The notes beneath the pieces were generated by a model, which made no database searches, was not told the DNA's origin, and worked only from the letters and a program-made list of their open reading frames with translations. Both the position numbers and the translations under genes were made by a program. From contig NZ_WUMO01000003.1 in NCBI RefSeq assembly GCF_009826975.1, positions 1-64,000 of the forward strand: a DNA stretch of 64,000 nt. The letters run 5' to 3'. Positions 55,630 through 64,000 of this stretch are shown in pieces; the stretch's first letter is position 1, and the number at the start of each line of letters is the position of its first letter. Source of the DNA: Flavobacterium sp. HBTb2-11-1. Its GTDB lineage: Bacteria > Bacteroidota > Bacteroidia > Flavobacteriales > Flavobacteriaceae.

Positions 55630-56606
55630 AAAATTTTCAGATAATAAAAGCATTGTCGTCTTCATCGGCAGTTTCAGGAAAAGCAAAAGATAATTCCTCG
55701 ATGTTTATTGCTGGAGGAACCAATCTTGTCGATTTAATGAAGAAGAATATTGTAGCTCCAGATAAACTAGTTGACATCAACGGATTGGATTTAAAGAAAA
55801 TCGAATTTTTAAAAGGAAAAGTTTCGATTGGAGCATTGGCAAAAAACAGTCAAGTTGCTGAAGATTCATCCATAAAAGAAAAATATCCTTTACTCTCATT
55901 GGCTTTAGCAGCTGGAGCTTCTCAGCAAATTCGTCATATGGCAACAGTTGGAGGGAATATACTGCAAAAAACGCGTTGTTCATACTATTACAATACTGAT
56001 ATGCCATGTAACAAAAGAACACCAAAAAGCGGATGCGGTGCCATTGGGGGTTTTAACCGAATGCATGCTGTTTTTGGTGCCTCAGATAGTTGTATTGCTG
56101 TGCATCCAAGCGATATGTGTGTAGCTTTGGCTGCACTTGATGCAACAGTTTTGGTGGAAGGTCCAAAAGGAAAACGAGATATTAATTTTACCGATTTTCA
56201 CAGACTTCCAGGAAATACACCAGAAAAAGACAATACACTGGACAGCAGAGAATTAATTACTTCTATTGAAATTCCAGATAATAATTTTACTAAAAATGTA
56301 CATTATCTAAAAGTTCGAGACAGAACAAGTTATGCTTTTGCATTGGTTTCTGTTGCAGTAGCTTTAGACATAAAAAATAATACCATAAATGATGTTAGAC
56401 TAGCTATGGGCGGTGTGGCACATAAACCTTGGAGATTAACTGAAACAGAAAAATTCCTGAAAGGAAAAACAATATCTGAAGATCTATTTAAACAAGCTGG
56501 CCATTTGTCTATGAAAGGAGCAAAAGGATACGGCGACAATAATTTTAAACTAACGCTTGGAGAGAATGCAGTAGCAGAAGCACTTACAATAGCAGCATCA
56601 AAATAA
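55626..56606 (+). CDS. Molybdenum hydroxylase FAD subunit, PaoB/YagS type
   Basis: A start at 55626 gives 326 residues (MKNFQIIKALSSSSAVSGKA). The much longer frame that begins at 55275 runs through the previous gene in another frame and is rejected. FAD-binding residues are in FIAGGTNLVDLMKKN and a MATVGGNILQKTRC segment. The Cys cluster TRCSYYYNTDMPCNK and SGCGAI matches the extra 4Fe-4S site known in PaoB, which ordinary xanthine dehydrogenase FAD subunits lack. No own signal peptide is visible, so it would be carried out with the Tat-bearing small subunit. The ATGA overlap with paoA supports coupling. Confidence 0.9.
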   Translation: MKNFQIIKALSSSSAVSGKAKDNSSMFIAGGTNLVDLMKKNIVAPDKLVDINGLDLKKIEFLKGKVSIGALAKNSQVAEDSSIKEKYPLLSLALAAGASQQIRHMATVGGNILQKTRCSYYYNTDMPCNKRTPKSGCGAIGGFNRMHAVFGASDSCIAVHPSDMCVALAALDATVLVEGPKGKRDINFTDFHRLPGNTPEKDNTLDSRELITSIEIPDNNFTKNVHYLKVRDRTSYAFALVSVAVALDIKNNTINDVRLAMGGVAHKPWRLTETEKFLKGKTISEDLFKQAGHLSMKGAKGYGDNNFKLTLGENAVAEALTIAASK

Positions 56607-56613
56607 TTAAATT

Positions 56614-58818
56614 ATGAGTAAGACAAGTAATATTAATAGAGTTGACGGATTTGCTAAAGTAACGGGTTCTGCAACTTATTCGTCTGAATATAAAACATCT
56701 GGTGTGGTTTATGCCTGCCTTGTGGGAAGTACCATTGCAAAAGGAAGAATCAAAACCATTGATACTAAAAAAGCAGAATGGGCGCCGGGAGTTTTGGCGG
56801 TTATTACACATTTGAATGTAGATAAACCTGCAGGTTATCAGAAAGCCAAAGACAAGCATAATTTTGGTCAGCCGCTGCAGATTTTTAAAGATGATTCGAT
56901 TTTGTATTACGATCAGCCGATTGCTTTGGTGATTGCAGATACTTTTGAACGTATGCAATATGCGGCAAGTCTAATTAAAGCTGAGTATTTTAAAGAAGAG
57001 CATTCGACAGAACTTAAAAAAGCAGCAGAAAAAGAAAAGAAAGTTGAAACCGATAAAGGAAATGATTACCATCGCGGTGAACATGATGGCTATAAAAATG
57101 CTGAGGTAATTCTAGAAGCTGAATATACAATTCCAACCGAGGTGCATAACCCGATGGAATTGGCCAATATCATTGCCAAATGGGACGGAAACAAACCAAT
57201 TTTATATACAAAAAGTCAAGGTGTAGAGGGAACTCGCAGAAGTGTAGCAGGTGTTTTTGATGTTCCCGCCGAAAATGTCGAGGTTCATGCTGAATATCTT
57301 GGAGGCGCATTCGGAATGGGATTGCACACTTGGCCGTACGAAATCGCAGCTTTAATTGGCGCGAAAAAATTAAATCGTCCTGTAAAATTAGTTTTGCATC
57401 GTGAACAGATGTTTACCAATGTTGGTTTCAGACCTTACACCATTCAGAAAATGGGTCTTGGTGCTACAAAAGAAGGGAAACTGACAGGCTTAACGCACGA
57501 AGCTGTAGCTATGACTTCGAGTTATGAGGATTTCATGGAAGGAACCGTAAACATGTCGCGATTTATTTATGATTGTCCGAACGTTTCAACACGCTATAGA
57601 ATTGTGCCTTTGGACACTTGTACGCCGATCTGGATGCGTGGGCCAGGTGAAGCAACAGGTTCTTTTGCCTTAGAATGTGCCATGGACGAATTGGCTTATA
57701 AATTAAACTTAGATCCGATTGAATTCCGTAAACTGAATTATGCCGAAAAAGATCAGGAGCAAAATAAACCGTGGAGCAGTAAATACCTTTTGGAATGCTA
57801 CGAAGCGGGAATGGAACGTATTGGCTGGAACAACCGTAAAAATGAACCGAGTTCTGTTAAAGAAGGAAATTGGCTGGTAGGTTATGGAATGGGAACGGGA
57901 ACGTTTGGCTGTTATCGAAGCCCAACTTCGGTAAAAGCAAAATTCTTAGCCAATGGCGATTTGGTTTTGCAATGCAGCGTAAACGATATGGGACCTGGAA
58001 CAGCAACCATGATGACAGCAATTGGAGCTGAAGTAATAGGTTTGCCAGCTGAAAATGTAATCATCGAAATGGGCAAAAGCGGACTGCCAAAAGGCCCAAC
58101 GCAAGGTGGTTCGGCAACGACTTCATCTGTTGGTTCTGCAGTTCATGATGCTTGTAATTTATTGTTGAATAAAATAATTGAATTGGGAAGTAAAAATCCT
58201 GCTTTGAAAGGAATCGCTCTCACTGATTTAACTTTTGAAAATGGGGCAGTTTCTTCTAAAAAAGACAAATCGAAGTCGGTTACTTTAGCAGCACTTTTAA
58301 GCAGTAATAAATTAGAAGATTTTGAAGTAGAAAATCTTTCTAAAGCTGCTGAAGAAGCGAAGAAATATTCAATTTACTCATTTTCTGTTCATTTTGTAAA
58401 AGTATTAGTGAATCCGAATTTGGGTAAAATACGATTGGCTCATGTGGTTTCCTGTGCAGATATTGGAACAGTGATCAATCAGAAAACATCTGCGGGACAA
58501 ATGTTTGGCGGTGCAGTAGGAGGAATCGGAATGGGATTGATGGAAGCATTAGAAATCGATCATCGTTTCGGTCGTCCGATTAATAATAATTTCGCAGATT
58601 ATCATGTTCCTGTAAATGCTGATATAGAAAAGCAGGAAGTTTTCTTCGTAAATAAAAAAGACCCGATTAGTAATCCAATGGGAACAAAAGGTCTCGGAGA
58701 AACAGCGTTGGTTGGAATGGCGCCCGCAATTGCCAATGCCGTTTTTAATGCAACGGGAAAACGTGTTCGAGATTTACCTATTACATTGGATAAGATTTTA
58801 GAAACTGCTAAGGTTTAA
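56614..58818 (+). CDS. Molybdenum hydroxylase catalytic subunit, PaoC/YagR type
   Basis: The 734-residue molybdopterin-binding subunit begins 7 bases after the FAD gene. Family motifs include GFAKVTGSATYSSEY, YLGGAFGMGLHTWPYE (cofactor loop), MRGPGEATGSFALE, QGGSATTSSVGSAV and the catalytic Glu in GTKGLGETALVG. It lacks its own signal peptide. With the two small subunits it forms a heterotrimer that oxidises aldehydes at the periplasm in the E. coli PaoABC group. The true substrate is not known here. Confidence 0.92.
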   Translation: MSKTSNINRVDGFAKVTGSATYSSEYKTSGVVYACLVGSTIAKGRIKTIDTKKAEWAPGVLAVITHLNVDKPAGYQKAKDKHNFGQPLQIFKDDSILYYDQPIALVIADTFERMQYAASLIKAEYFKEEHSTELKKAAEKEKKVETDKGNDYHRGEHDGYKNAEVILEAEYTIPTEVHNPMELANIIAKWDGNKPILYTKSQGVEGTRRSVAGVFDVPAENVEVHAEYLGGAFGMGLHTWPYEIAALIGAKKLNRPVKLVLHREQMFTNVGFRPYTIQKMGLGATKEGKLTGLTHEAVAMTSSYEDFMEGTVNMSRFIYDCPNVSTRYRIVPLDTCTPIWMRGPGEATGSFALECAMDELAYKLNLDPIEFRKLNYAEKDQEQNKPWSSKYLLECYEAGMERIGWNNRKNEPSSVKEGNWLVGYGMGTGTFGCYRSPTSVKAKFLANGDLVLQCSVNDMGPGTATMMTAIGAEVIGLPAENVIIEMGKSGLPKGPTQGGSATTSSVGSAVHDACNLLLNKIIELGSKNPALKGIALTDLTFENGAVSSKKDKSKSVTLAALLSSNKLEDFEVENLSKAAEEAKKYSIYSFSVHFVKVLVNPNLGKIRLAHVVSCADIGTVINQKTSAGQMFGGAVGGIGMGLMEALEIDHRFGRPINNNFADYHVPVNADIEKQEVFFVNKKDPISNPMGTKGLGETALVGMAPAIANAVFNATGKRVRDLPITLDKILETAKV

Positions 58819-58837
58819 ACAAAAACAATTACTAGAG

Positions 58838-58875
58838 TCCCTTTGAGAGTACAATGTTAAAGGGATTATTTTTTG
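58838..58875 (+). terminator. Probable terminator after the molybdenum hydroxylase operon
   Basis: TCCCTTT (58838-58844) pairs with AAAGGGA (58859-58865) with a 14-base loop, followed by TTATTTTTTG. Shorter stem and larger loop than the other terminators here. Confidence 0.6.
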
Positions 58876-58886
58876 TTTTGAAGAAA

Positions 58887-59030
58887 ATCTCGCAAAGTCG
58901 CAGAGACGCAAAATTTTTTAAACCATATAAGTGATATAAGTTCAATTAAGAGAAAACTTAAAATTCCTTATATGACTTATATGGTTGTTTTTTTTGCATT
59001 AAACTTTGTGTCTCTGCGACTCTGCGAGAT
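58887..59030. repeat. CTCTGCGA-type palindromic intergenic repeat
   Basis: Left ATCTCGCAAAGTCGCAGAGA and right TCTCTGCGACTCTGCGAGAT are near-perfect complements (one mismatch). Inner words AACCATATAAGTGATATAAG and CTTATATGACTTATATGGTT pair as well. A smaller CGCAAAG/CTTTGCG hairpin follows at 59040-59072. The element fills the gap before the convergent DUF2911 gene. Confidence 0.9.
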
Positions 59031-59097
59031 AAAAAAAATCGCAAAGCTTAAAAAAAACTTTGCGACTTTGTGCCTTCGTGGCATATAGGATTAAAAC

Positions 59098-59661
59098 TTA
59101 TTTAATTGTAATTGGCAACTCAACTGTTGTTTTATCCCAACCGATAACAAGATTTGCTACGTTACCTTGAGTTGTAAAAGCAATCGATAAAGCTTCGATA
59201 ACATCAGAAACTGGTTTAACAGGAACTGAAACTCTTACAACATCTTTGCTTTCGTCGTAAGCATAACCGCCCCATAAATCTAGTTCTTTATTGATAATGA
59301 TAGTCCATTTGTCCTTTTCTGGAATAGCAAATAAGCTGTAGTATCCTGCAGGAACTTTTTTACCACCGATTGTTACATCTTTGTAGAATTTGATTTCTGT
59401 GTTTTCATTAGCGCCAACTCTCCAAACTTCTCCAAACTTAACCACATCACCAAAAATAGTTCTTCCTTTTACAGAAGGTCTTGCATAAAGAACTTTGATA
59501 ACTGGGTTTGGATTATCTGTTTTTTTGAATTTAACCGCTTTGTTTGGGAAATACGAAATATCAACCGGACTTGCATCAAGCGGAGCAAATTTTACTATGT
59601 CCTGAGCCTGAACTGTAAAAGCAGCAAACAAAGTAACTGCTAGTAAATAGAATTTTTTCAT
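59098..59661 (-). CDS. DUF2911 family secreted protein
   Basis: The 187-residue protein has a signal peptide (ending VQAQ). The DUF2911 features are YARPSVKGRTIFG, GEVWRVGANENTEIKF and KVPAGYYSLFAIP, as in short secreted proteins of Bacteroidota. The body is beta-rich. Function is unknown. It converges with the molybdenum hydroxylase operon and shares no evident link with it. Confidence 0.88.
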   Translation of the reverse strand: MKKFYLLAVTLFAAFTVQAQDIVKFAPLDASPVDISYFPNKAVKFKKTDNPNPVIKVLYARPSVKGRTIFGDVVKFGEVWRVGANENTEIKFYKDVTIGGKKVPAGYYSLFAIPEKDKWTIIINKELDLWGGYAYDESKDVVRVSVPVKPVSDVIEALSIAFTTQGNVANLVIGWDKTTVELPITIK

Positions 59662-59762
59662 GGTTTACAATTTTTAGATTAACTACAACAAAGTAAATTA
59701 ATAATGAAGAAAAATCATATAATTTGAAGCCTGTTTTTTGTTAATGAATTGGTAATGACGAA

Positions 59763-61568
59763 TTAATTCTGATATTCTTTTTTCTTTTTAGCATACCAAT
59801 CCTGCATAATGTAAAACGCTTTTTTCTTTTCACCGTCATTTGAAATTAGACCTTTACGATTGTAACCGTCCTGAATTCCAGGAAGCAATCTTTTTGGAGA
59901 TCTAAAATCGACTAAAATCCAAGGGCTTGTTCCGCTTAGATGTGGAATCTTTTCGATCATTTTTAAATTCTGAATGTATAAATATTCTTGATATTCTTCT
60001 GTCCAGCGTTCGTTTTTCTCTCCGTGGAAACCAGCTTTGGCATCGCCACCAAATTCAGACACAACAATCGGTTTATTGTATTTAGATTTCCATGTTATTT
60101 TCTCAGCATCTTCCAGATTTCCGCCGTACCAGCCCAAATATTGATTGAAAGCCACAACATCTAAAACTTCGCCAATAGGGTCATCAATAGTTTCTTTTTT
60201 TGTTAATAAAGCAGCGCTGATTAATCTTGTATTGTCTAATGATCTAGTGTGTGATGCTAAATTTTTAATGAACGTATTTCTAGCGTCTGAAATTGGTGTT
60301 TCATTTGCCATTGACCAAATAACAATACTAGCTCTGTTTTTATCTCTTGTGATAGCGGCAGTTAATTGATCTTCGGCATTTTTATAGGTGTTTTCATTTT
60401 TAAATTCTACTGTCCAGTAAACTGGGATTTCTTCCCAAACCATTAAACCCAATTTATCAGCTTCTCTAACCATGTTTTCGTTGTGTGGATAATGTGCCAG
60501 ACGAACATAATTACAGCCTAATTCTTTCGCCCAGTTTAATAAACGTAAAGCATCTTGTACAGAATTAGCACGTCCGCCTTTTCCATTTTCTTCATGAATC
60601 GAAATTCCGCGTAAAAAGATCTCTTTTCCGTTTAGCAGAATTTTATCTTCTTTGGTTTCAATAGTTCTAAAACCAATCTTATCGTTTAATTTTTTTCCGT
60701 TGAAATCAAAAGTAACATTATACAATTTCGGATTTTCTGGCGACCAATACGAGATTTTTTTAGTTGGAATTTCGAAGTTTAAAATTCCGTTGCTAGCCGC
60801 TTTTCCTTTGAAATTGATTTTTAATTCAGGAATAGAAATCGAAATATTATTTTTCGAAGCATCTAAATTATTGATTTTAATAAAACCTGAAATAATATTT
60901 GCATTGCCTTTTTTCAGCTGAATAGTATAATCTTCCACAAATGATGATTCTTCTTCAATTAAAGTCACATCGCGCGTGATTCCGCCATAATTCCACCAAT
61001 CGGTGTTTACGGTTGGAACATCTTCTTTATGACGTGTATTATCAACTTTAATTACTAAATAATTTCCAGTAGGTTTTACAATCGAAGTTACTTCGTAATT
61101 AAACGGAGTGAAACCGCCTTCATGTGTGCCAAGTTTTTTTCCGTTTAAATAAACATCGGCTTTGTAATTGATTGCTCCCAAATATAAGAACAGACGTTTA
61201 TTAGCTGTTAAATTGTAATCAAAAGACTTTTTGAACCAAACATTTCCTTCATAATATTTCAGTTCCGCAACCTGCGAATTCCAATCGCCTGGAATATTGA
61301 TTGTAGGGGATTTATCAAAGTCATATTCTACCAATTCCTGTTTGTTTTGAGCATGATAATTAGAAAAAAAAGCTCCTTTTGCCGGTTTTTCACTTTTGTC
61401 GTATTGATCCAAGTGAAAGCTATAAAAACCAGTTTGATAAGGATCGATAATATAATTCCAAACTCCGTTTAAAGAAGTGGTGTTTCGGTTTGATACGTTA
61501 GAAATTAAACCTTGTGATTGTCCAATTGCGAACGATGTCAGGAATAATAGTGTTAGAATTTTTTTCAT
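59763..61568 (-). CDS. GH2-family enzyme, beta-glucuronidase-like
   Basis: The 601-residue protein has a signal peptide (ending FAIG before QSQ). The layout is a jelly-roll (ADVYLNGKKLGTHEGGF), an Ig-like domain, and a TIM barrel. The acid/base Glu is in VIWSMANETP and the nucleophile is in IVVSEFGGDAKAG. The segment QDGYNRKGLIS has the NxK pattern that in beta-glucuronidases binds the uronate carboxylate. The length matches glucuronidase-type GH2 proteins. Activity on glucuronic or a related uronic acid is inferred from this motif. The neighbouring minus-strand GH2 carries the same pattern. Confidence 0.85.
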   Translation of the reverse strand: MKKILTLLFLTSFAIGQSQGLISNVSNRNTTSLNGVWNYIIDPYQTGFYSFHLDQYDKSEKPAKGAFFSNYHAQNKQELVEYDFDKSPTINIPGDWNSQVAELKYYEGNVWFKKSFDYNLTANKRLFLYLGAINYKADVYLNGKKLGTHEGGFTPFNYEVTSIVKPTGNYLVIKVDNTRHKEDVPTVNTDWWNYGGITRDVTLIEEESSFVEDYTIQLKKGNANIISGFIKINNLDASKNNISISIPELKINFKGKAASNGILNFEIPTKKISYWSPENPKLYNVTFDFNGKKLNDKIGFRTIETKEDKILLNGKEIFLRGISIHEENGKGGRANSVQDALRLLNWAKELGCNYVRLAHYPHNENMVREADKLGLMVWEEIPVYWTVEFKNENTYKNAEDQLTAAITRDKNRASIVIWSMANETPISDARNTFIKNLASHTRSLDNTRLISAALLTKKETIDDPIGEVLDVVAFNQYLGWYGGNLEDAEKITWKSKYNKPIVVSEFGGDAKAGFHGEKNERWTEEYQEYLYIQNLKMIEKIPHLSGTSPWILVDFRSPKRLLPGIQDGYNRKGLISNDGEKKKAFYIMQDWYAKKKKEYQN

Positions 61569-61602
61569 TTTTTAATCTTTGTTTGTATTCTATTTATGTT
61601 TT

Positions 61603-61779
61603 GCCACGAAGGCACTAAGTCACGAAGTTTTTTTTCTCTCGTTTTTTTGTCATCCTGACGAAGGAAGGATCGCAATAGAAACTCCGCAATCTTTATCGCC
61701 AATCTTTGTAGAATTCCGAGTGTGATCGTCAGGATGACAAGCTAGACTAAAAAACTTTGCGTCTTAGCGTCTTTGTGGC
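61603..61779. repeat. Nested repeat: TTAG-type outer arms around a GTCATCCTGACGAAGG element
   Basis: Outer arms GCCACGAAGGCACTAAGTCA (61603-61622, continuing to 61627) and CTTTGCGTCTTAGCGTCTTT (61755-61774, continuing to 61779) pair imperfectly over 25 bases. The inner element 61647-61740 has a left arm TTGTCATCCTGACGAAGGAA shared with 53307-53410. Its right arm GATCGTCAGGATGACAA lacks the CTTCCTT segment present in the other copy. The nest fills the whole gap between the two GH2 genes. Confidence 0.88.
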
Positions 61780-61788
61780 TAGAAAATC

Positions 61789-64000
61789 TTATTCGATAGG
61801 AATCTTCAAATATTCTCCTTTAAAGCTCTGGTTCAATGCCGTCATTTCAATCGGTTTGCCAGAACTATCAGGCATTACTTCAATCGAAGCTTTTCCGTTT
61901 GCCATTCTGATGGATTCGCTTCCAGTTGGTGTTCCTTGATTTTTTAGCGTTTTTCCACCTTTTAAACATTGAAAATAAACACTAGCTTCATAATCCAGGC
62001 AGCGCAAATTATTGTTGTCAATTGCAATTGCAGTTACCAGATAATTACCATTTTTTAGTTTTTCTGATGATAATTGCAACGAAACCGCCGTGTCATTTTT
62101 ATTGAAACGATAATTCACTTTCAACGTATCCGAAACTGTTTTGCCTTCTTTTGTTTTTCCGACGGCAACTAAAATATTTTCCCCTTTCGTAAAATTGACA
62201 TCCCAAGTTAAACCATTTGCAGGATAAAGAGCAAGATTTCGCTGTTTTTCTCCTAGTGATTTTCCGTTATGGAAAAAAGTCACTTTCTCACAATTACTGA
62301 AAACGCTTATCGTTCTCAGTGTGCCTTCAGGACCTTGGCGTTCTGTCCAAGTATGCGATTCGATGTAAGCGAAAGGTGCTGTTGCCCAATAGCTTTTAAA
62401 AACATAATAAGCATCTTTCGGAATTCCGTTTCGGTCTGTCAATCCTTTTTGGTTCATGTACGGAATATCGTCTTCAGGACGCAAAGGCGTTGCAAAATCC
62501 TTAAATGCCCATTGTATGTTACCCACGAACGTTGGGTCATTCTCGGATATATGCAAATGCCAGTCAAATAAATCAACGATATAATTTTCGCTCCAATCCC
62601 CAATTTGTGCAATGTTAGCGACTTTAGTCTGTACAATGGCTTCTTCCCATCCTTCGGCTTTTATTACATTTTCACCTGTAATTGGGTTTTCGCTATGACG
62701 TCCAACATGACTATCTCCGCCATATTCGGCATGAATAAAATGTTTGTATTCTTTCTTGTAAACATCAATCGCTTTTTGGTAGCTTTTATAGCTTCCAGAA
62801 TACCATCCAGACCAGATAGAAGGGGAGAATACATCTACAATATGCGAACCTTCGTAATATTTTCTGATAGCCGTTTTTCTTGTCGGATCAAGTTTGTGAG
62901 CAATATCATTTAATTCATTTAAAAACGTATTGGTTTTTTCTGCGTTATCACCATCAGGAAAATCAGGAAGCCAGTTTATTTCGTTTCCTAAAGACCAGAT
63001 AATAATACTCGGATGATTATAATTTTGATTGATGATTTCAGCCAGCATATTTTTGGTATTCGTTTTCCAAACGTCATTTCCAATTCCGCCGCGGCACCAA
63101 GGCAATTCATCCCAAACCAAAAGTCCAAGTTCATCGCAGGCTTTATAAACTTCTGGATCTTGCGGATAATGTGCTAAACGGACAAAATTAGCGCCCATTT
63201 CTTTAATCGATTTCATATCAGCCCAATGCTGTTCGTTGCTCATCGCAGCGCCAACACCAGCTTGTTCTTCATGGCGATGCGTTCCTCGAATTAATAATCT
63301 TTTTCCATTCAAATAAAAAGGGCCATGATCTTTAAATTCAAACCATCTGAAGCCAACTTTTTCTGAAATACTGTCTTTAATCTGATTTTTTTCTGATAAA
63401 ACAGCAGAAAGTCTGTATAGATTTGGTTTTTCAGTATCCCAAAGTTCGGGGTTTTTGATGTTTTCAAAAGTGATTGTTGAAGTTCTATCTGTAACCAAAA
63501 CGGTTTTGCTCGCTACTTTTTTCCCTTTCGGATTTTTAAGCGTTACAGTTAAAGATAAGTCCTTTGAATTGTCAGGATTTACAAAAGAAGAAACAACTTG
63601 TAGGGAAGCTTTTTTTGAAGAAACTTCAGGAGTTGTAATTTTTATATTTTCGATATGATTTTTGTATTTCGAAACTAGCCAGACGTCGCGCGTGATTCCT
63701 CCATAAATGAAGAAATCGCTTTTTTGAGACGGAATAATTTCGATATCATAACTATTATCCACACGAGCAAAAATATCGTTGTTTCCTTCTTTTATGAAAT
63801 TCGTAATATCAATAGAAAAACCAATATAACCGCCAATATGCGATCCCGCTTCTTTTCCGTTGACATATACTTTTGTGGTTACATTCGAGCCTTCAAAGTA
63901 TAAAGAGTAAACTCTGTTTTTATCGATTTGCGGAATATTTAATTTTTTTTGATACCAGCTTGCATCGCGTCGGTAACCTGGATTTAAGTCGGTTGCATCT
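61789..64000 (-). CDS. GH2-family enzyme with NxK motif, 5' end outside window
   Basis: The coding frame is open from 61789 to the window end. A Met at 63762 is internal. Translation beyond it gives a normal GH2 N-terminal region (LNPGYRRDASWYQKKLNIP; VYVNGKEAGSHIGGYIGFS), so the true start lies beyond 64000. Visible are the jelly-roll, the Ig-like domain, the barrel with acid/base Glu in IIWSLGNEINW, and the nucleophile in FIHAEYGGDS. PYMNQKGLTDRNGIPKDAY carries the NxK uronate-type pattern. The C-terminal ~150 residues are Ig-like. It is likely the second uronidase or beta-galactosidase-type enzyme of a small cluster continuing outside. Confidence 0.85.
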   Translation of the reverse strand, partial: DATDLNPGYRRDASWYQKKLNIPQIDKNRVYSLYFEGSNVTTKVYVNGKEAGSHIGGYIGFSIDITNFIKEGNNDIFARVDNSYDIEIIPSQKSDFFIYGGITRDVWLVSKYKNHIENIKITTPEVSSKKASLQVVSSFVNPDNSKDLSLTVTLKNPKGKKVASKTVLVTDRTSTITFENIKNPELWDTEKPNLYRLSAVLSEKNQIKDSISEKVGFRWFEFKDHGPFYLNGKRLLIRGTHRHEEQAGVGAAMSNEQHWADMKSIKEMGANFVRLAHYPQDPEVYKACDELGLLVWDELPWCRGGIGNDVWKTNTKNMLAEIINQNYNHPSIIIWSLGNEINWLPDFPDGDNAEKTNTFLNELNDIAHKLDPTRKTAIRKYYEGSHIVDVFSPSIWSGWYSGSYKSYQKAIDVYKKEYKHFIHAEYGGDSHVGRHSENPITGENVIKAEGWEEAIVQTKVANIAQIGDWSENYIVDLFDWHLHISENDPTFVGNIQWAFKDFATPLRPEDDIPYMNQKGLTDRNGIPKDAYYVFKSYWATAPFAYIESHTWTERQGPEGTLRTISVFSNCEKVTFFHNGKSLGEKQRNLALYPANGLTWDVNFTKGENILVAVGKTKEGKTVSDTLKVNYRFNKNDTAVSLQLSSEKLKNGNYLVTAIAIDNNNLRCLDYEASVYFQCLKGGKTLKNQGTPTGSESIRMANGKASIEVMPDSSGKPIEMTALNQSFKGEYLKIPIE

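Noticed and set aside
54991-58818. Annotation as cytoplasmic xanthine dehydrogenase
   Set aside because: The Tat signal, the PaoB-type extra Cys cluster and the neighbouring MocA gene point to a PaoABC-type enzyme.
1-64000. tRNA, rRNA, prophage, IS element or defence system
   Set aside because: Looked for by eye on both strands; no cloverleaf, transposase, integrase, cas or toxin-antitoxin gene was recognised.

Overview
The window looks like chromosome of a Flavobacterium-type member of the Bacteroidota. The evidence is family content: a type IX secretion (T9SS) type-B sorting domain with a PorP/SprF partner, SusC/SusD pairs, a one-piece hybrid two-component regulator, a 58-residue histone H1-like protein, A/T-rich intergenic DNA, few Shine-Dalgarno sites, and promoter boxes of the TAnnTTTG type. 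No rRNA, tRNA, CRISPR, transposase, integrase or phage gene was seen. Gene calls rest on reading the proteins and motifs, not on database searches.

Layout. 1-8001 (+): the 3' part of a giant repeat adhesin, a PorP/SprF-like protein and an OmpA/PD40 protein, which together form a surface-adhesin module. 8082-12985 (-): two tandem AraC paralogues, then a soluble histidine kinase and sigma-54 response regulator. 13319-15218 (+): a YcxB-like membrane protein, an orphan receiver-like protein and a histone H1-like protein. 15325-17463: a LuxR-type regulator (-) and a serine hydrolase (+). 17539-28465: a GntR-type repressor (-), then the rhamnose genes (symporter, bifunctional aldolase/dehydrogenase, isomerase, kinase) and lutABC (+). 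These can be read as one route from L-rhamnose through L-lactaldehyde and L-lactate to pyruvate. 28643-48679 (+): a polysaccharide utilization locus (PUL) with a hybrid two-component regulator, a SusE/F-like lipoprotein, SusC, SusD, two GH30, one GH2, one GH27 and one GH43 enzyme. 48760-51380: small genes (YegP-like, DUF1349-like, a second LuxR paralogue, an NlpE-like lipoprotein). 51528-58818: an XdhC-type chaperone, a MocA-type cytidylyltransferase, a cysteine desulfurase (-) and a three-subunit molybdenum hydroxylase of the periplasmic PaoABC type. 59098-64000 (-): a DUF2911 protein and two GH2 enzymes with a uronate-type NxK motif; the second runs off the window.

The glycan genes and the rhamnose/lactate genes may serve one substrate. 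GH30, GH43, GH2 and GH27 enzymes with two glucuronidase-like GH2s would suit a galactan carrying uronic acid and rhamnose, such as type II arabinogalactan. This is inference, and no rhamnosidase is present in the window.

The most unusual non-coding feature is a set of dispersed palindromic repeats in the gaps between genes from about 15.2 kb onward. At least two repeat types recur in several gaps. One pair of convergent genes and the cysteine desulfurase gene appear to take their stop codons from such repeats.
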